The notes below the pieces were generated by a model, which worked only from the letters and a program-made list of their open reading frames with translations, did not search any database and was not told the origin of the DNA. The position numbers were made by a program, and so were the translations under genes. This document shows, piece by piece, positions 1-8,221 of a stretch of 64,000 bases of DNA. Within the stretch, counting starts at the first letter, position 1; every line of letters starts with the position of its first letter. This stretch comes from Verrucomicrobiota bacterium (GTDB lineage Bacteria; Verrucomicrobiota; Verrucomicrobiia; Limisphaerales; Pedosphaeraceae): contig JAJPHR010000103.1 of assembly GCA_021325145.1 (NCBI GenBank), forward strand, positions 124,001-188,000. The letters run 5' to 3'.

Positions 1-119
1 ACTTCGAGAATCGGTGCTCGCACCAAACGAGTGTAACAGCCAGCCCTCTCGTTTCAATCCCGGCAGTCGCGTAACGATTTACTCCTGGCTCTGTCTATAC
101 GGTGAAAGCAACTCTGGCC

Positions 120-1220
120 ATGAACAGAAAGGTTTTAATCATATTGTTTGCGTTTCTGATCGCGGGATTGGCCCTGCACCAGGCGCGCCGCGCCGCGCCT
201 TCCCCATCCACGAATTCACCCGCCACCGCTCCTTCGGCTTTTTTACGTCCACCGGGGACGCGCACGGCGGTTGGCGCATCCTCACGGTCGGCTGAGCCAC
301 AGGTGGACAAAGTGCCATACACGAATTTATTCACCCGAATAATGGCGGGGGAAAAAATACCACCTCTAACTCTCGAACAAGTTGCTCCTTACCTTGACGC
401 AAACCGCCGCAATGCCGAGAGCCTCATCGCCGCCTACATCGTCACGGGCAGTGAGAAGGCATTGTTGGAGGAAGCGAAGCAAAAGTATCCGAATGATCCT
501 CGCGTGGCCTACTTCGCCGCCGTGCGGGCGGATTCGCCGGAAGATCGCCAGCAATGGCTCAACGCTTTCAAGCAGTCCGCCCCCGACAATCCCCTGCCGA
601 ATTATCTCTCCGCGCTCGACCACTTCAAAAACAACCAGATTGGTGAAGCCATGCAGGATCTCACCGTCGCTGCCGCGCAACCGAAGTACCAGGATTACTC
701 CGCTGAGTTCGTCCAAAATGACACTGAAGCCTATCTGGCTGCGGGTTATTCGGAAGCGGATGCCAAAGTGCAGGCCAGCGCGTCGTTGATCCTTCCGCAA
801 CTGGCCCAGTTGAAGCAACTGGGAGTGAACCTCGCCGATTCCGCCAAATCGTCCCTGCAAGCAGGGGACGCGGCCTCGGCTCAGGCGCTCGTGCAGGCGG
901 GCCTCACGCTCGGGCAACGATTGGAAGAGCCGGGCGGGGGAAATGTTCTCATCACCGACCTGGTCGGCATCGCCGTTGAACGGCTGGCGCTCGGCGCGCT
1001 GGACCCCGCCACGCCTTACGGCAACTCCGGCCAAACCGTTCAGGACCAAATCGATCAGGCCCTCGGGCGTCGCGACGCCATCAAGTCCCTTTCCCAACAA
1101 TTCGAAGCAGTGGTGCCGACTCTTTCCGACCAGGACTTGATCGGCTATCTCGACCGGCAAAAGATCTCCGGCGAAATGGCCGCTGAACGATGGGTGCTGG
1201 CCAAATACGCCACGAAATAA
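120..1220 (+). CDS. hypothetical exported or membrane-anchored helical protein
   Basis: I do not recognise this 366-residue protein. The ATG at 120 is preferred over the GTG at 102 because it places a hydrophobic segment (MNRKVLIILFAFLIAGLAL) at the very N-terminus, which suits a signal peptide or membrane anchor. A Pro/Ser/Thr-rich linker follows (about residues 23-60). The rest is Ala-rich and helical and looks TPR-like around residues 105-200 (for example EEAKQKYPNDPRVAYF). It lies 120 bp upstream of an ECF sigma gene on the same strand and may share its regulation. No catalytic motif is visible. Confidence 0.7.
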   Translation: MNRKVLIILFAFLIAGLALHQARRAAPSPSTNSPATAPSAFLRPPGTRTAVGASSRSAEPQVDKVPYTNLFTRIMAGEKIPPLTLEQVAPYLDANRRNAESLIAAYIVTGSEKALLEEAKQKYPNDPRVAYFAAVRADSPEDRQQWLNAFKQSAPDNPLPNYLSALDHFKNNQIGEAMQDLTVAAAQPKYQDYSAEFVQNDTEAYLAAGYSEADAKVQASASLILPQLAQLKQLGVNLADSAKSSLQAGDAASAQALVQAGLTLGQRLEEPGGGNVLITDLVGIAVERLALGALDPATPYGNSGQTVQDQIDQALGRRDAIKSLSQQFEAVVPTLSDQDLIGYLDRQKISGEMAAERWVLAKYATK

Positions 1221-1340
1221 CAGGCCGCGTTGCCCGACCACGGAGCGCGGCTCTGTGGCGCCCGGCGAAAAGGTCGCACATAATAATATCCGCGCGGCGT
1301 TTGAACCTTTTCCCGCCTCGCGCATTCCACAAGGTATAGA

Positions 1341-1901
1341 ATGCTGGTAGTGGCTGAACCCGAACAACTGCCCGTGCCGGAAGCCCGGGCCGGGAAACCC
1401 GACGCCTGGGAGGCGCTGTTCAAACGCTATCAACTTCCTTTGTATGTGTATGTTTTCGAGTTGGTGCACAACGAACAAGCCAGCCTGGACATCGTCCAGG
1501 AGACGTTCATCAGCGCGGCCCGTTACCTGCCGGGCTTGCGCGAGGACGAAAAATTCGGCTCCTGGCTGTTCAGCATTGCACACCAAAAATGTATTCAAAG
1601 CTGGCGCAAACACGGGCGCGAGCGGGAGTTTACCGAGGACCAGGCCGGCGCGCCTCCGGAATTCGATGACGCGCCGAGCGAGTTGCTTATTCGCAAGGAG
1701 CAGGAGGAGGAATTCATGCGCTTGATTTCGCAACTGCCGCTGGCCCAGCGCTCGGTGTTGCTATTGCACTTTGTGGAAGACTTTTCGCTCGAAGAGATTG
1801 CCGAGATCACCGGCAGCCAGCTTGGCACCGTGAAATCCCGGATTCATTACGCCAAAAAGGGGCTGCGAAAATTGATCGAGGAAACCAACCACGACTTATG
1901 A
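1341..1901 (+). CDS. ECF-type RNA polymerase sigma factor
   Basis: A 186-residue sigma-70 family factor of ECF size. Region 2 is visible at about residues 22-88 (WEALFKRYQLPLYVYVFELV, then DIVQETFISAARYL and the core-binding/-10 part FGSWLFSIAHQKCIQSWRK). Region 4 is at about 125-180 (LPLAQRSVLLLHFVEDFSLE followed by the helix-turn-helix IAEITGSQLGTVKSRIHYAK). It should direct RNA polymerase to a small regulon. Its stop overlaps the next start (ATGA at 1898-1901), so the two genes are translationally coupled. The downstream partner has one membrane segment and may be a regulator, although no anti-sigma zinc motif is visible. Confidence 0.93.
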   Translation: MLVVAEPEQLPVPEARAGKPDAWEALFKRYQLPLYVYVFELVHNEQASLDIVQETFISAARYLPGLREDEKFGSWLFSIAHQKCIQSWRKHGREREFTEDQAGAPPEFDDAPSELLIRKEQEEEFMRLISQLPLAQRSVLLLHFVEDFSLEEIAEITGSQLGTVKSRIHYAKKGLRKLIEETNHDL

Positions 1902-2329
1902 AAACACCGCGCGAAATCCTGTTGGACCGTCACCGCAAGGCGGAGGCGCGACTGGACGCGATTCGTGAGCGCATTTTGGCGACAGAACTGCCGGTCAAAG
2001 CGGACAGCCGCTCCCTTCCGCTGGACCATTCCTTCAGCCTGGCCGTTGCCGGCATGAAACTCTGGCGGGAATTGATCCTGCCTTGCCGCCGCATTTGGTG
2101 TGGCCTCGCGGCTGTGTGGCTGGTCATTGCGGTGATGAATGTCACGTCCAAAGACTCGCCCAAAATCGCCAATCGTCGGACTTCTCCGCCCAATTCCGAG
2201 ATCCTGATGGCGACGCGCGAGCAAAGACTGCTGAGGCAGGAATTGCTCGGGTCATCGATAATTCCTGCCGCGCCTCCCGGCGTCGTTCCGCCACGAAGCG
2301 AGCGGCGTGAACGTGTCCTGTTTGCCTGA
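1898..2329 (+). CDS. small single-pass membrane protein coupled to the ECF sigma factor
   Basis: A 143-residue protein of unrecognised family whose ATG overlaps the sigma factor stop (ATGA). The N-terminal 45 residues are charged and helical (MKTPREILLDRHRKAEARLD). One hydrophobic segment lies at about residues 64-82 (RIWCGLAAVWLVIAVMNV), and the C-terminal tail is Pro/Arg-rich and probably outside the membrane. The position suggests an anti-sigma-like or co-sensing membrane partner, but the HxxxCxxC zinc motif of ZAS anti-sigma factors is absent, so this role is inference from context only. Confidence 0.65.
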   Translation: MKTPREILLDRHRKAEARLDAIRERILATELPVKADSRSLPLDHSFSLAVAGMKLWRELILPCRRIWCGLAAVWLVIAVMNVTSKDSPKIANRRTSPPNSEILMATREQRLLRQELLGSSIIPAAPPGVVPPRSERRERVLFA

Positions 2330-2335
2330 TTTTTT

Positions 2336-3979
2336 ATGCCTGATCCAACGCCATCTCCTGCCACTCCCTCCGGGAGTTGGTCCCTTGCCCGGCGGTTGCT
2401 CGTCGTGGTTGCCGTAATTATTACCGCCATAGCCCTCACTTACGCAGTCATCGACTGGCGCGGGAAGCGGGCCTGGGAAGCTTACCAGAGCGCCAGGGGA
2501 GCGCTGCCCGAATTCGCAGCCTTCATTCCGCCACCAGTCCCGGACGAGCAAAACTTTGCGATGACACCGTTCCTGGCGCCACTGTTCGATTTCAACCCGC
2601 TCCCACTCCAGCCCGGCCAATCCAACTGGCGGGACACGAATGGTCACAACCGGGTCACCTCGGAATTTAATGTGTTGTCAAGCGCGGGCGATCGGACTCC
2701 GGCAACGGGCGTCTGGCGGCAGGAGCACGCGACGGATCTGGGCGAATGGGTCCGGATCATGCGCAAAGCCAAGGCCCACGGCGTTGCTGACGACGCGCAA
2801 GTATCCGCGCCATCGGATCGACAGGCTGCCGCGACCGCATTGCTGGGTGAGTTGGAGCGATTTCGACCCGTACTGGAGGAATTACGCCAGGCGAGCCAGC
2901 GACCCCAGGCGAGGTTCAACATTCGATATAATGAGCCGGACCCGTGGTCGATTCTTCTGCCGCATCTGGCCGTTCTCAGGGGCGCGAGTCATGCTTTGCA
3001 ACTTCGGGCTTCCGCGGAACTGGCGCTGGCAAACCCGCAGGCCGCATTGGAGGATGTTCACCTCATTTTCCACCTGGCCGGGACCATCAAGGATGAGCCC
3101 TTCCTCATCACGCATCTAGTCCGGATCAAGTTGCTCGACGATGCCGTCCAGACCATTTGGGAAGGGTTGGAAGCGCGGCGGTGGTCCGACGCGCAATTGC
3201 AGGATTTCCAGGCACAACTCGGGCAAATGGCCGTTCTGCGCGATCTTCAAATGCCGCTGGGCTCGGAACGGGCAGCGGACAATCTGACCTTCGATCTGCT
3301 GCGGACGCAGCGGGATCGCGCCCGCATGTTTTCTAGTCTGACTGGAGCCGGCGATTCCATGGCATACGTTTTTCTCCTGGCTCCGCGGGGCTGGATTTAT
3401 CAGGAGCAGGTTACTTGCAACCGGCTGTTCGATGATTACCTCACCCCCGGTTTTGATCCTGCAGCCCAGCAAATCAAACCCGATTTAATCGACGCCAGGA
3501 CGCAAGGATTGGGCAAAGTGTTGCAAGGAAGCCCGGCTTCCCTGGTCTGGAACCATCTGGTCATGGCCAGGCTGCTCCTGCCCGCGCTGGGGAGGGTTTT
3601 TCAGAAGAGCGCGATGGACCAAACGGGGATCGATCAGGCTGCCTTGGCGTGCGCGCTCGAACGCCACCGGCTGGCCACGGGCCGTTACCCGGAATCGCTT
3701 GACGCACTCAAGCCACGCTTCATCCAGGCGCTGCCGCATGATGTTTGCAACGGGGAGGCGCTCAAGTATCGCGTGACTCAGGATGGCCGTTTCATCCTTT
3801 ATTCGGTCGGCTGGAACGAAAAGGACGACGGCGGTGTGGTGGCCGTGAAAGGCGAAGTTCAGGATTCCGAAGGGCTCCGACAAGCTGCTGCCTCCGGTAA
3901 CTCAGGCCCAACGCGCGCCAACGTCCAGGATCCCGCCCAAGGCGATTGGGTCTGGCAGTATCCCACGAACGCGCCGTAG
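2336..3979 (+). CDS. large single-pass membrane protein of unknown function
   Basis: A 547-residue protein starting 6 bp after the previous gene, so probably the last gene of the sigma operon. One transmembrane helix sits at about residues 18-40 (RRLLVVVAVIITAIALTYAVID); the rest is predicted to be outside the membrane. Residues around 435-500 hold the stretch IDQAALACALERHRLATGRYPESL ahead of a hydrophobic-Asp-Pro-like end, reminiscent of the C-terminal text of pseudopilin-related proteins of Verrucomicrobia and Planctomycetes. I cannot assign a function. Membership of the sigma cluster suggests it is a regulated or sensory envelope protein. Confidence 0.65.
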   Translation: MPDPTPSPATPSGSWSLARRLLVVVAVIITAIALTYAVIDWRGKRAWEAYQSARGALPEFAAFIPPPVPDEQNFAMTPFLAPLFDFNPLPLQPGQSNWRDTNGHNRVTSEFNVLSSAGDRTPATGVWRQEHATDLGEWVRIMRKAKAHGVADDAQVSAPSDRQAAATALLGELERFRPVLEELRQASQRPQARFNIRYNEPDPWSILLPHLAVLRGASHALQLRASAELALANPQAALEDVHLIFHLAGTIKDEPFLITHLVRIKLLDDAVQTIWEGLEARRWSDAQLQDFQAQLGQMAVLRDLQMPLGSERAADNLTFDLLRTQRDRARMFSSLTGAGDSMAYVFLLAPRGWIYQEQVTCNRLFDDYLTPGFDPAAQQIKPDLIDARTQGLGKVLQGSPASLVWNHLVMARLLLPALGRVFQKSAMDQTGIDQAALACALERHRLATGRYPESLDALKPRFIQALPHDVCNGEALKYRVTQDGRFILYSVGWNEKDDGGVVAVKGEVQDSEGLRQAAASGNSGPTRANVQDPAQGDWVWQYPTNAP

Positions 3980-4327
3980 CACGGATTCAAGGACTCGCAG
4001 CAGCCGGTGTGAGGAGGCGGCTGCGAGATTCTTCTTGAGCCCACCCAGCCCTGCATGGGCCACACAGCGAAAAAGTGGGAAAGGCCAAAGGTTCGAGCTT
4101 TTTCCCAGCCGGGGTGAACACCCCATTGAGTGGAGAGTAAAAGACCGTAAATTTGCCGCGCTTGTGTAAAGAGTGCGGCGGCGCGAATGGCCCAGGGAAC
4201 ATTCCTCAAGCGTCTTCCGCACTGCCACCCGGATTGGCTGCCTGCTCCCGCTTCCACACGGCGCGACGTGTCATGGGAAGAGGCTCCACCGGAGATAACT
4301 AAACTCACTAAAATCAGATTAAATATT
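3980..4327. other. intergenic region with an imperfect hairpin
   Basis: No gene is supported here. Just after the 547-residue gene, positions 3994-4027 form an imperfect hairpin (CTCGCAG...CAGCCG pairing with CGGCTGCGAG, with a 3-nt bulge). It lacks a T-run, so it is not a clear intrinsic terminator. The rest should hold the promoter of the response regulator at 4328. A reading frame open from 4187 into that gene has no coding look before 4328. Confidence 0.5.
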
Positions 4328-5023
4328 ATGCAGAGGAAAGTAACTGTTCTATTGGCCGATGATCACCGGGTAGTCCGACAGGGTTTGCGCGCTCTTGTCG
4401 CTGGTGAACCCGATTTTGAAGTCGTGGGCGAAGCTGACAACGGCCGCGAGGCTGTGCTCATGGCAAAAAAACTCCTGCCCGATGTGGTGGTCATGGATAT
4501 TGCGATGCCGCTTCTCAACGGCCTGGAAGCCACCCGGCAAATCCTGCGCCAGTTGCCTTCGACCAAGGTGCTGGTCCTCTCCTCGTATGGCGATTACGTG
4601 CAACCGTTGACCCAGGCCGGCGCCGCCGGATACCTGATCAAGCAGACCGCCGCCAGCGAACTGTTGAACGCAATCCGCGAAGTGCGGAAAGGCAACGCGT
4701 TTTTCAGCCCTTCCATAGCGCGACGTTTGCGCGACCAATGCCGGGGCTCGTTAGGCGGCAACGGAAGCCCGGCGGATGCGGCAACGGAGGTTCAATTGAC
4801 TTCGCGCGAGTCGGAAGTTCTCCAACTCATCGCCGAAGGCCAGCCGAACAAGCAAATTGCCGACGGTTTGGGCATCAGCGTCAAGACGGTTGAAAAGCAC
4901 CGGCAAACCTTGATGGCCAAATTGAACATCCATTGCATCGCGGATCTGACGCGTTACGCGATTTCCAAGGGCATCGTGGAGTGCAACACGGCGGTCAAGC
5001 CGGTGCTCGCGGTCGAAGCCTGA
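4328..5023 (+). CDS. NarL/FixJ-family response regulator (orphan)
   Basis: A 231-residue two-component regulator. The receiver domain covers residues 1-120, with the acidic pair in LLADDHRVVRQG, the phospho-acceptor Asp in VVVMDIAMP, the switch Ser in VLSSYG and the Lys in YLIKQ. The LuxR-type helix-turn-helix at about 155-215 reads LTSRESEVLQLIAEGQPNKQ then IADGLGISVKTVEKHRQTLM. The start at 4328 is chosen because the upstream in-frame stretch is not receiver-like. No histidine kinase is adjacent, so its partner must be elsewhere. Neither neighbour is an obvious target. Confidence 0.93.
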   Translation: MQRKVTVLLADDHRVVRQGLRALVAGEPDFEVVGEADNGREAVLMAKKLLPDVVVMDIAMPLLNGLEATRQILRQLPSTKVLVLSSYGDYVQPLTQAGAAGYLIKQTAASELLNAIREVRKGNAFFSPSIARRLRDQCRGSLGGNGSPADAATEVQLTSRESEVLQLIAEGQPNKQIADGLGISVKTVEKHRQTLMAKLNIHCIADLTRYAISKGIVECNTAVKPVLAVEA

Positions 5024-5059
5024 GCGTGTTTCCGGAGCCAGCCCGGGCGCCCTGTGGCG

Positions 5060-5911
5060 TCAGAGCATCTCCAGCGGACGCGGGCCGTCTGGAGGCGGGA
5101 ACAGGCCGTCGAGTTCGGCCAGTTGCGCCTCCGTGAGCCAGTGGTTGAGTGCGCCGAGGTTCTCCTTCAGGCGCTCGCGACGGCTGGTTTTGGGAATGAC
5201 CATCACATCAGGCTTCGCCAGCAACCAGGCCAGCGCGACCTGCGCCGGAGTCATGCGATGGCGTCGCGCGAAGCTCGTCAGTTTTGGATCGTTGACCAAT
5301 TCGGCGTGCCCCACGGGCGAGTAAGCCATGATCGGAATGCCCCGCTCGCGGAGCCAGGGAAGCAAGTCCCATTCGATGCCGCGATGCTCCAGATTGTAGA
5401 GAACTTGATTCGTCTGTGTTTCCCGGCCACCCGGAACCTCCCACAATTCCTGCATGTCGCTGACATCGAAGTTGCTGACCCCATAGTAACGAATCATGCC
5501 GGCTTGCTGGAGGTCCATGAACGCCTCCATCGTCTCCGCCAGCGGTATCGAACCGCGCCAGTGCAACAGGTAAAGATCGATCCGATCCGTGCCGAGCCGC
5601 CGCAAGCTGGCTTCGCACGACAACGGCGTGTTCCTGCGGGAGGCGTTTTCCGGCAGGATTTTTGTCACCAGGAACACCTCGTCGCGCCGGCCTTCGATCG
5701 CCTCGCCCACCAGTTCCTCCGCCCGTCCATCGCCATACATCTCGGCGGTGTCGATCAACGTTGCGCCAAGGTCCAACCCAAGCCGGAGCATGGCGGTCTC
5801 CTCCTTGCGCGTGGCCGGGTTTTCTCCCAAATGCCAAGTCCCCATGCCGAACTGAGGCACGAGTTCACCCGCGGGCAGATTGATTTGCTTGATGTGTGCC
5901 GTCGCTTTCAT
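5060..5911 (-). CDS. aldo/keto reductase
   Basis: A 283-residue NADPH-dependent (beta/alpha)8 aldo/keto reductase that reduces aldehydes or ketones in the cytoplasm. The catalytic tetrad is visible: Asp and Tyr in LIDTAEMYG, Lys in FLVTKILPEN and His in DLYLLHWRG. The conserved GVSNF motif and the late cofactor-binding segment VIPKTSRRERLKENLGAL are also present. Length is normal for the family. It is the last gene of the minus-strand chaperone run, 29 bp from the duplicated-domain protein upstream. The substrate cannot be told; detoxification of reactive aldehydes would fit the stress context. Confidence 0.92.
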   Translation of the reverse strand: MKATAHIKQINLPAGELVPQFGMGTWHLGENPATRKEETAMLRLGLDLGATLIDTAEMYGDGRAEELVGEAIEGRRDEVFLVTKILPENASRRNTPLSCEASLRRLGTDRIDLYLLHWRGSIPLAETMEAFMDLQQAGMIRYYGVSNFDVSDMQELWEVPGGRETQTNQVLYNLEHRGIEWDLLPWLRERGIPIMAYSPVGHAELVNDPKLTSFARRHRMTPAQVALAWLLAKPDVMVIPKTSRRERLKENLGALNHWLTEAQLAELDGLFPPPDGPRPLEML

Positions 5912-5940
5912 GCCGTGGCCAGGATGAACATGTCCTCTGG

Positions 5941-6573
5941 TTAGGCGTGCGATTTCGCGATCGATACCTCGGCGGCTTCGGTGTAGCGCACCACGATCTT
6001 GTCACCGGGTTTGATCTGGTCCAGATTTTGCACGCTTTTATCGACTTTCAATTTGACGGTTTTGCCGTCCGGCTCCTTCAAGACGATTCGGCGCTTCTGG
6101 GGATCGATCTTTTCGACGGTCGCTGTCGTCTGAAAGGAGTTCACCAAAACCCTGCCAGGCGCCGTCCCATTCTCCGGTGCAACGACAAACGATTCCTGTT
6201 CGAGGCCGGTTGGTTCTTCGCCGGGTTTGGCCAGCGCCACCGCCGTCGATTCGTAATATTTCGCCGTCACGACATCGCCCTTGTGCAATTCGGAAAGCGC
6301 TTGCGCTTCATCTTTCTTGAATTTCAAGCGGATGGTGCGCCCTTCCGGATCCTTCAGAATAACCAATCGCCGCTTCGGGTTGACATCCTGAACCGTTGCC
6401 TTCTCGGTAACGGCTTCGGACGCTACCAGCGCGGGTTTATCGGCTGGAGCCTGGGATTGCGATTGAGGCTGAGATGAGGTCGGCGGTGTTGTTTGTGTCT
6501 GTGTTTGAGCCAGGGCCGGAAACGCCATTCCTGCCAATATCAGAACCAGACATTTTGAGAGTATTATTTTCAT
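5941..6573 (-). CDS. exported protein with two tandem small beta-rich domains
   Basis: A 210-residue protein with a clear signal peptide (MKIILSKCLVLILAGMAFPA, cut near ALA-Q) and a Gln/Thr/Pro-rich linker. Two homologous domains of about 75 residues follow. The first begins EKATVQDVNPKRRLVILKD, the second TATVEKIDPQKRRIVLKEPD, and both continue into a GD-V/K-hydrophobic strand ending in YYESTA or RYTEAA. The internal duplication is plain by eye and looks like a DUF5666/OB-like beta barrel. A strong ribosome binding site (AAGGAG) lies upstream of the ATG. Function unknown; it is cotranscribed with stress genes. Confidence 0.75.
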   Translation of the reverse strand: MKIILSKCLVLILAGMAFPALAQTQTQTTPPTSSQPQSQSQAPADKPALVASEAVTEKATVQDVNPKRRLVILKDPEGRTIRLKFKKDEAQALSELHKGDVVTAKYYESTAVALAKPGEEPTGLEQESFVVAPENGTAPGRVLVNSFQTTATVEKIDPQKRRIVLKEPDGKTVKLKVDKSVQNLDQIKPGDKIVVRYTEAAEVSIAKSHA

Positions 6574-6578
6574 ATCAT

Positions 6579-7658
6579 CTATCTCCTTTGCGTTTTGCTT
6601 TGGCTAGGTTGGCTGATTCTTAACACGATGCGGCCAAGGACGCGCCCTCGCTCAAGCCGCTCGTGCGCCTTCGCGGCCCGGGCCAGTGGGTAGGCCGCCG
6701 CAATCGGGACGCGCAGGCGCGCTTGCTCGACGGCTCGTTCCAGCCGCGCAAATTCGCGCCGCCCGCTCTCCGCGTCATACGCGAGCAATTGAACCGACTT
6801 TCTTCGCTTCGGTTCGGGCTCCACACCATGCGGATATGCCACCCGCCCGCCGGGGCGCACGAGATCAAGGCATCGCTCCAAGGCGTCGCCACCGGCGAGC
6901 GCGAGCACCGCATCAAGGCCATCGGGCGCAAGTTCCCGAATCTGTTCGAGGCTGCGGGGGCTGCGAGCGTCGATTACTCCCTGGGCGCCGAGTTGGCGAA
7001 CCAGCCGCTGCGCGGCATGACCGGAGGCCGTGCCCAATACGCGCGCGCCGAGCCACTTGGCAAACTGCACGGCGAGCGTGCCCACCGCGCCGCTGGCTCC
7101 GAAGACAAGCACCGTCTCGCGCCGCCGCACGCGCAGACGGTCAATCCCCTGCAAAGCCGTCAGGGCCGTTACCGTTGCCGCGCCCGCATGAAGCAAGTCG
7201 AGCCGCTTGGGCACGCGGCCGGTGTGTTCCGCTTTTACGGCGATATACTCGGCGTAGAATCCGCCCTTCGGGTTGATGAATTCAGCGGCCCAAACGCGCT
7301 CGCCCACCCTGAAACCGCGCACCCGCGGGCCAGTTGCCGCAACCTTCCCCGCGCCGTCGCTTCCGAGCACAATCGGGAACTTCGGACGGCCTTGAGGCCA
7401 CCAACCACCGCGTATGTCAGCGTCCCAAACGCCAACGCCTGCCGCGTGGAGTTCGATCAGTACTTCTCCCGGCCCAGGTTCGGGCATTGGCAGCGAATGC
7501 AAGGTGAGGACCGATGGCGGCCCAAATCGGTCGATGGCTGCCGCCTTCATCATGGGCGGCTTCACGACTGCTTTGGCGCGGGCTGGTCGCCGGCGTTGCG
7601 CTTTTGAGGTGCGAAGGCCCTGGCCAAATTCCACTCCGGTTATTTCTTCTTTCTTCAT
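6579..7658 (-). CDS. MDR-family NADPH quinone oxidoreductase-like protein
   Basis: A zinc-independent medium-chain dehydrogenase/reductase. It has a GroES-like N-terminal domain (PGPGEVLIELHAAGVGVWD) and a Rossmann domain with the cofactor motif FGASGAVGTLAVQFAKWLGA. Catalytic-zinc cysteines are absent, as in quinone or zeta-crystallin-like oxidoreductases. The start at 7658 overlaps the grpE stop by 4 nt (ATGA) and has an AGGA-type site, giving 359 residues with a 35-residue basic N-terminal extension. The alternative start at 7553 (MMKAAAIDRFG) matches the usual family N-terminus. Translational coupling to grpE is unusual. Substrate unknown. Confidence 0.88.
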   Translation of the reverse strand: MKKEEITGVEFGQGLRTSKAQRRRPARAKAVVKPPMMKAAAIDRFGPPSVLTLHSLPMPEPGPGEVLIELHAAGVGVWDADIRGGWWPQGRPKFPIVLGSDGAGKVAATGPRVRGFRVGERVWAAEFINPKGGFYAEYIAVKAEHTGRVPKRLDLLHAGAATVTALTALQGIDRLRVRRRETVLVFGASGAVGTLAVQFAKWLGARVLGTASGHAAQRLVRQLGAQGVIDARSPRSLEQIRELAPDGLDAVLALAGGDALERCLDLVRPGGRVAYPHGVEPEPKRRKSVQLLAYDAESGRREFARLERAVEQARLRVPIAAAYPLARAAKAHERLERGRVLGRIVLRISQPSQSKTQRR

Positions 7659-8221
7659 ATAATTCCTTTTTTATCGGGCGCAGCCTCAGCGCGGCCCAGG
7701 TCGTTGACCACCACTTTGGCCGGGCGAAAGCTCTCTTCGCCGCGGCGATAGCCGCGCTGGAAAACGTCCAGCACGGTGAGATCAGGCTGAGACTCGTCGC
7801 GGCGCGTGGCGACGGCTTCCTGGCGGTGAGGGTCAAAGGGCTGGCCAAGGCCTTCCTCCGGCTCAATGCCATGACGACTCAGGAGTTGCCGGAACTGCTG
7901 AAGCGTCATTTGCACGCCTTCGCGGAGATGTTCAGGCGAAGTGGACTTGTCGCTTGCCAGCGCGCGTTCGAGATTGTCGATCACCGGCAGCAATTCGCGG
8001 ACAAACGCTTCCTTTTGCGCCGAAGCGCGGCGCTCGGTTTCTTGCGCAGTCCGTTTTCGAAAGTTGTCAAAATCGGCGGCCAGCCGCACATAAAGATCCC
8101 TCTGTCTGGCCAGGTCGGCTTCGAGCGACTTGAGATCGCTGAGGAGCGCCTGCTCGGCCTCCTCTTCCGGCGTGGCCACGTTGGAACCCGAGTTGGAGCT
8201 GGCGCCCGTGTTTGCGTTCAT
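7655..8221 (-). CDS. grpE: GrpE nucleotide exchange factor
   Basis: A 188-residue GrpE, the exchange factor that releases ADP from DnaK. An N-terminal coiled coil runs over residues 25-80 (LKSLEADLARQRDLYVRLAA, then DFDNFRKRTAQE, the family hallmark). The four-helix part has LLPVIDNLERAL, and the C-terminal beta domain has the signature VLDVFQRGYRRGEESFRPAKV. Length is typical. It starts 4 nt inside the end of the HPF/sigma fusion gene and ends overlapping the oxidoreductase, so all three are translationally linked. DnaK and DnaJ are not in the window. Confidence 0.96.
   Translation of the reverse strand: MNANTGASSNSGSNVATPEEEAEQALLSDLKSLEADLARQRDLYVRLAADFDNFRKRTAQETERRASAQKEAFVRELLPVIDNLERALASDKSTSPEHLREGVQMTLQQFRQLLSRHGIEPEEGLGQPFDPHRQEAVATRRDESQPDLTVLDVFQRGYRRGEESFRPAKVVVNDLGRAEAAPDKKGII

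Noticed and set aside
366-1733. 455-codon minus-strand frame across the first two genes
   Set aside because: It runs across the ECF sigma factor gene, whose plus-strand translation has clear region 2 and region 4 motifs.
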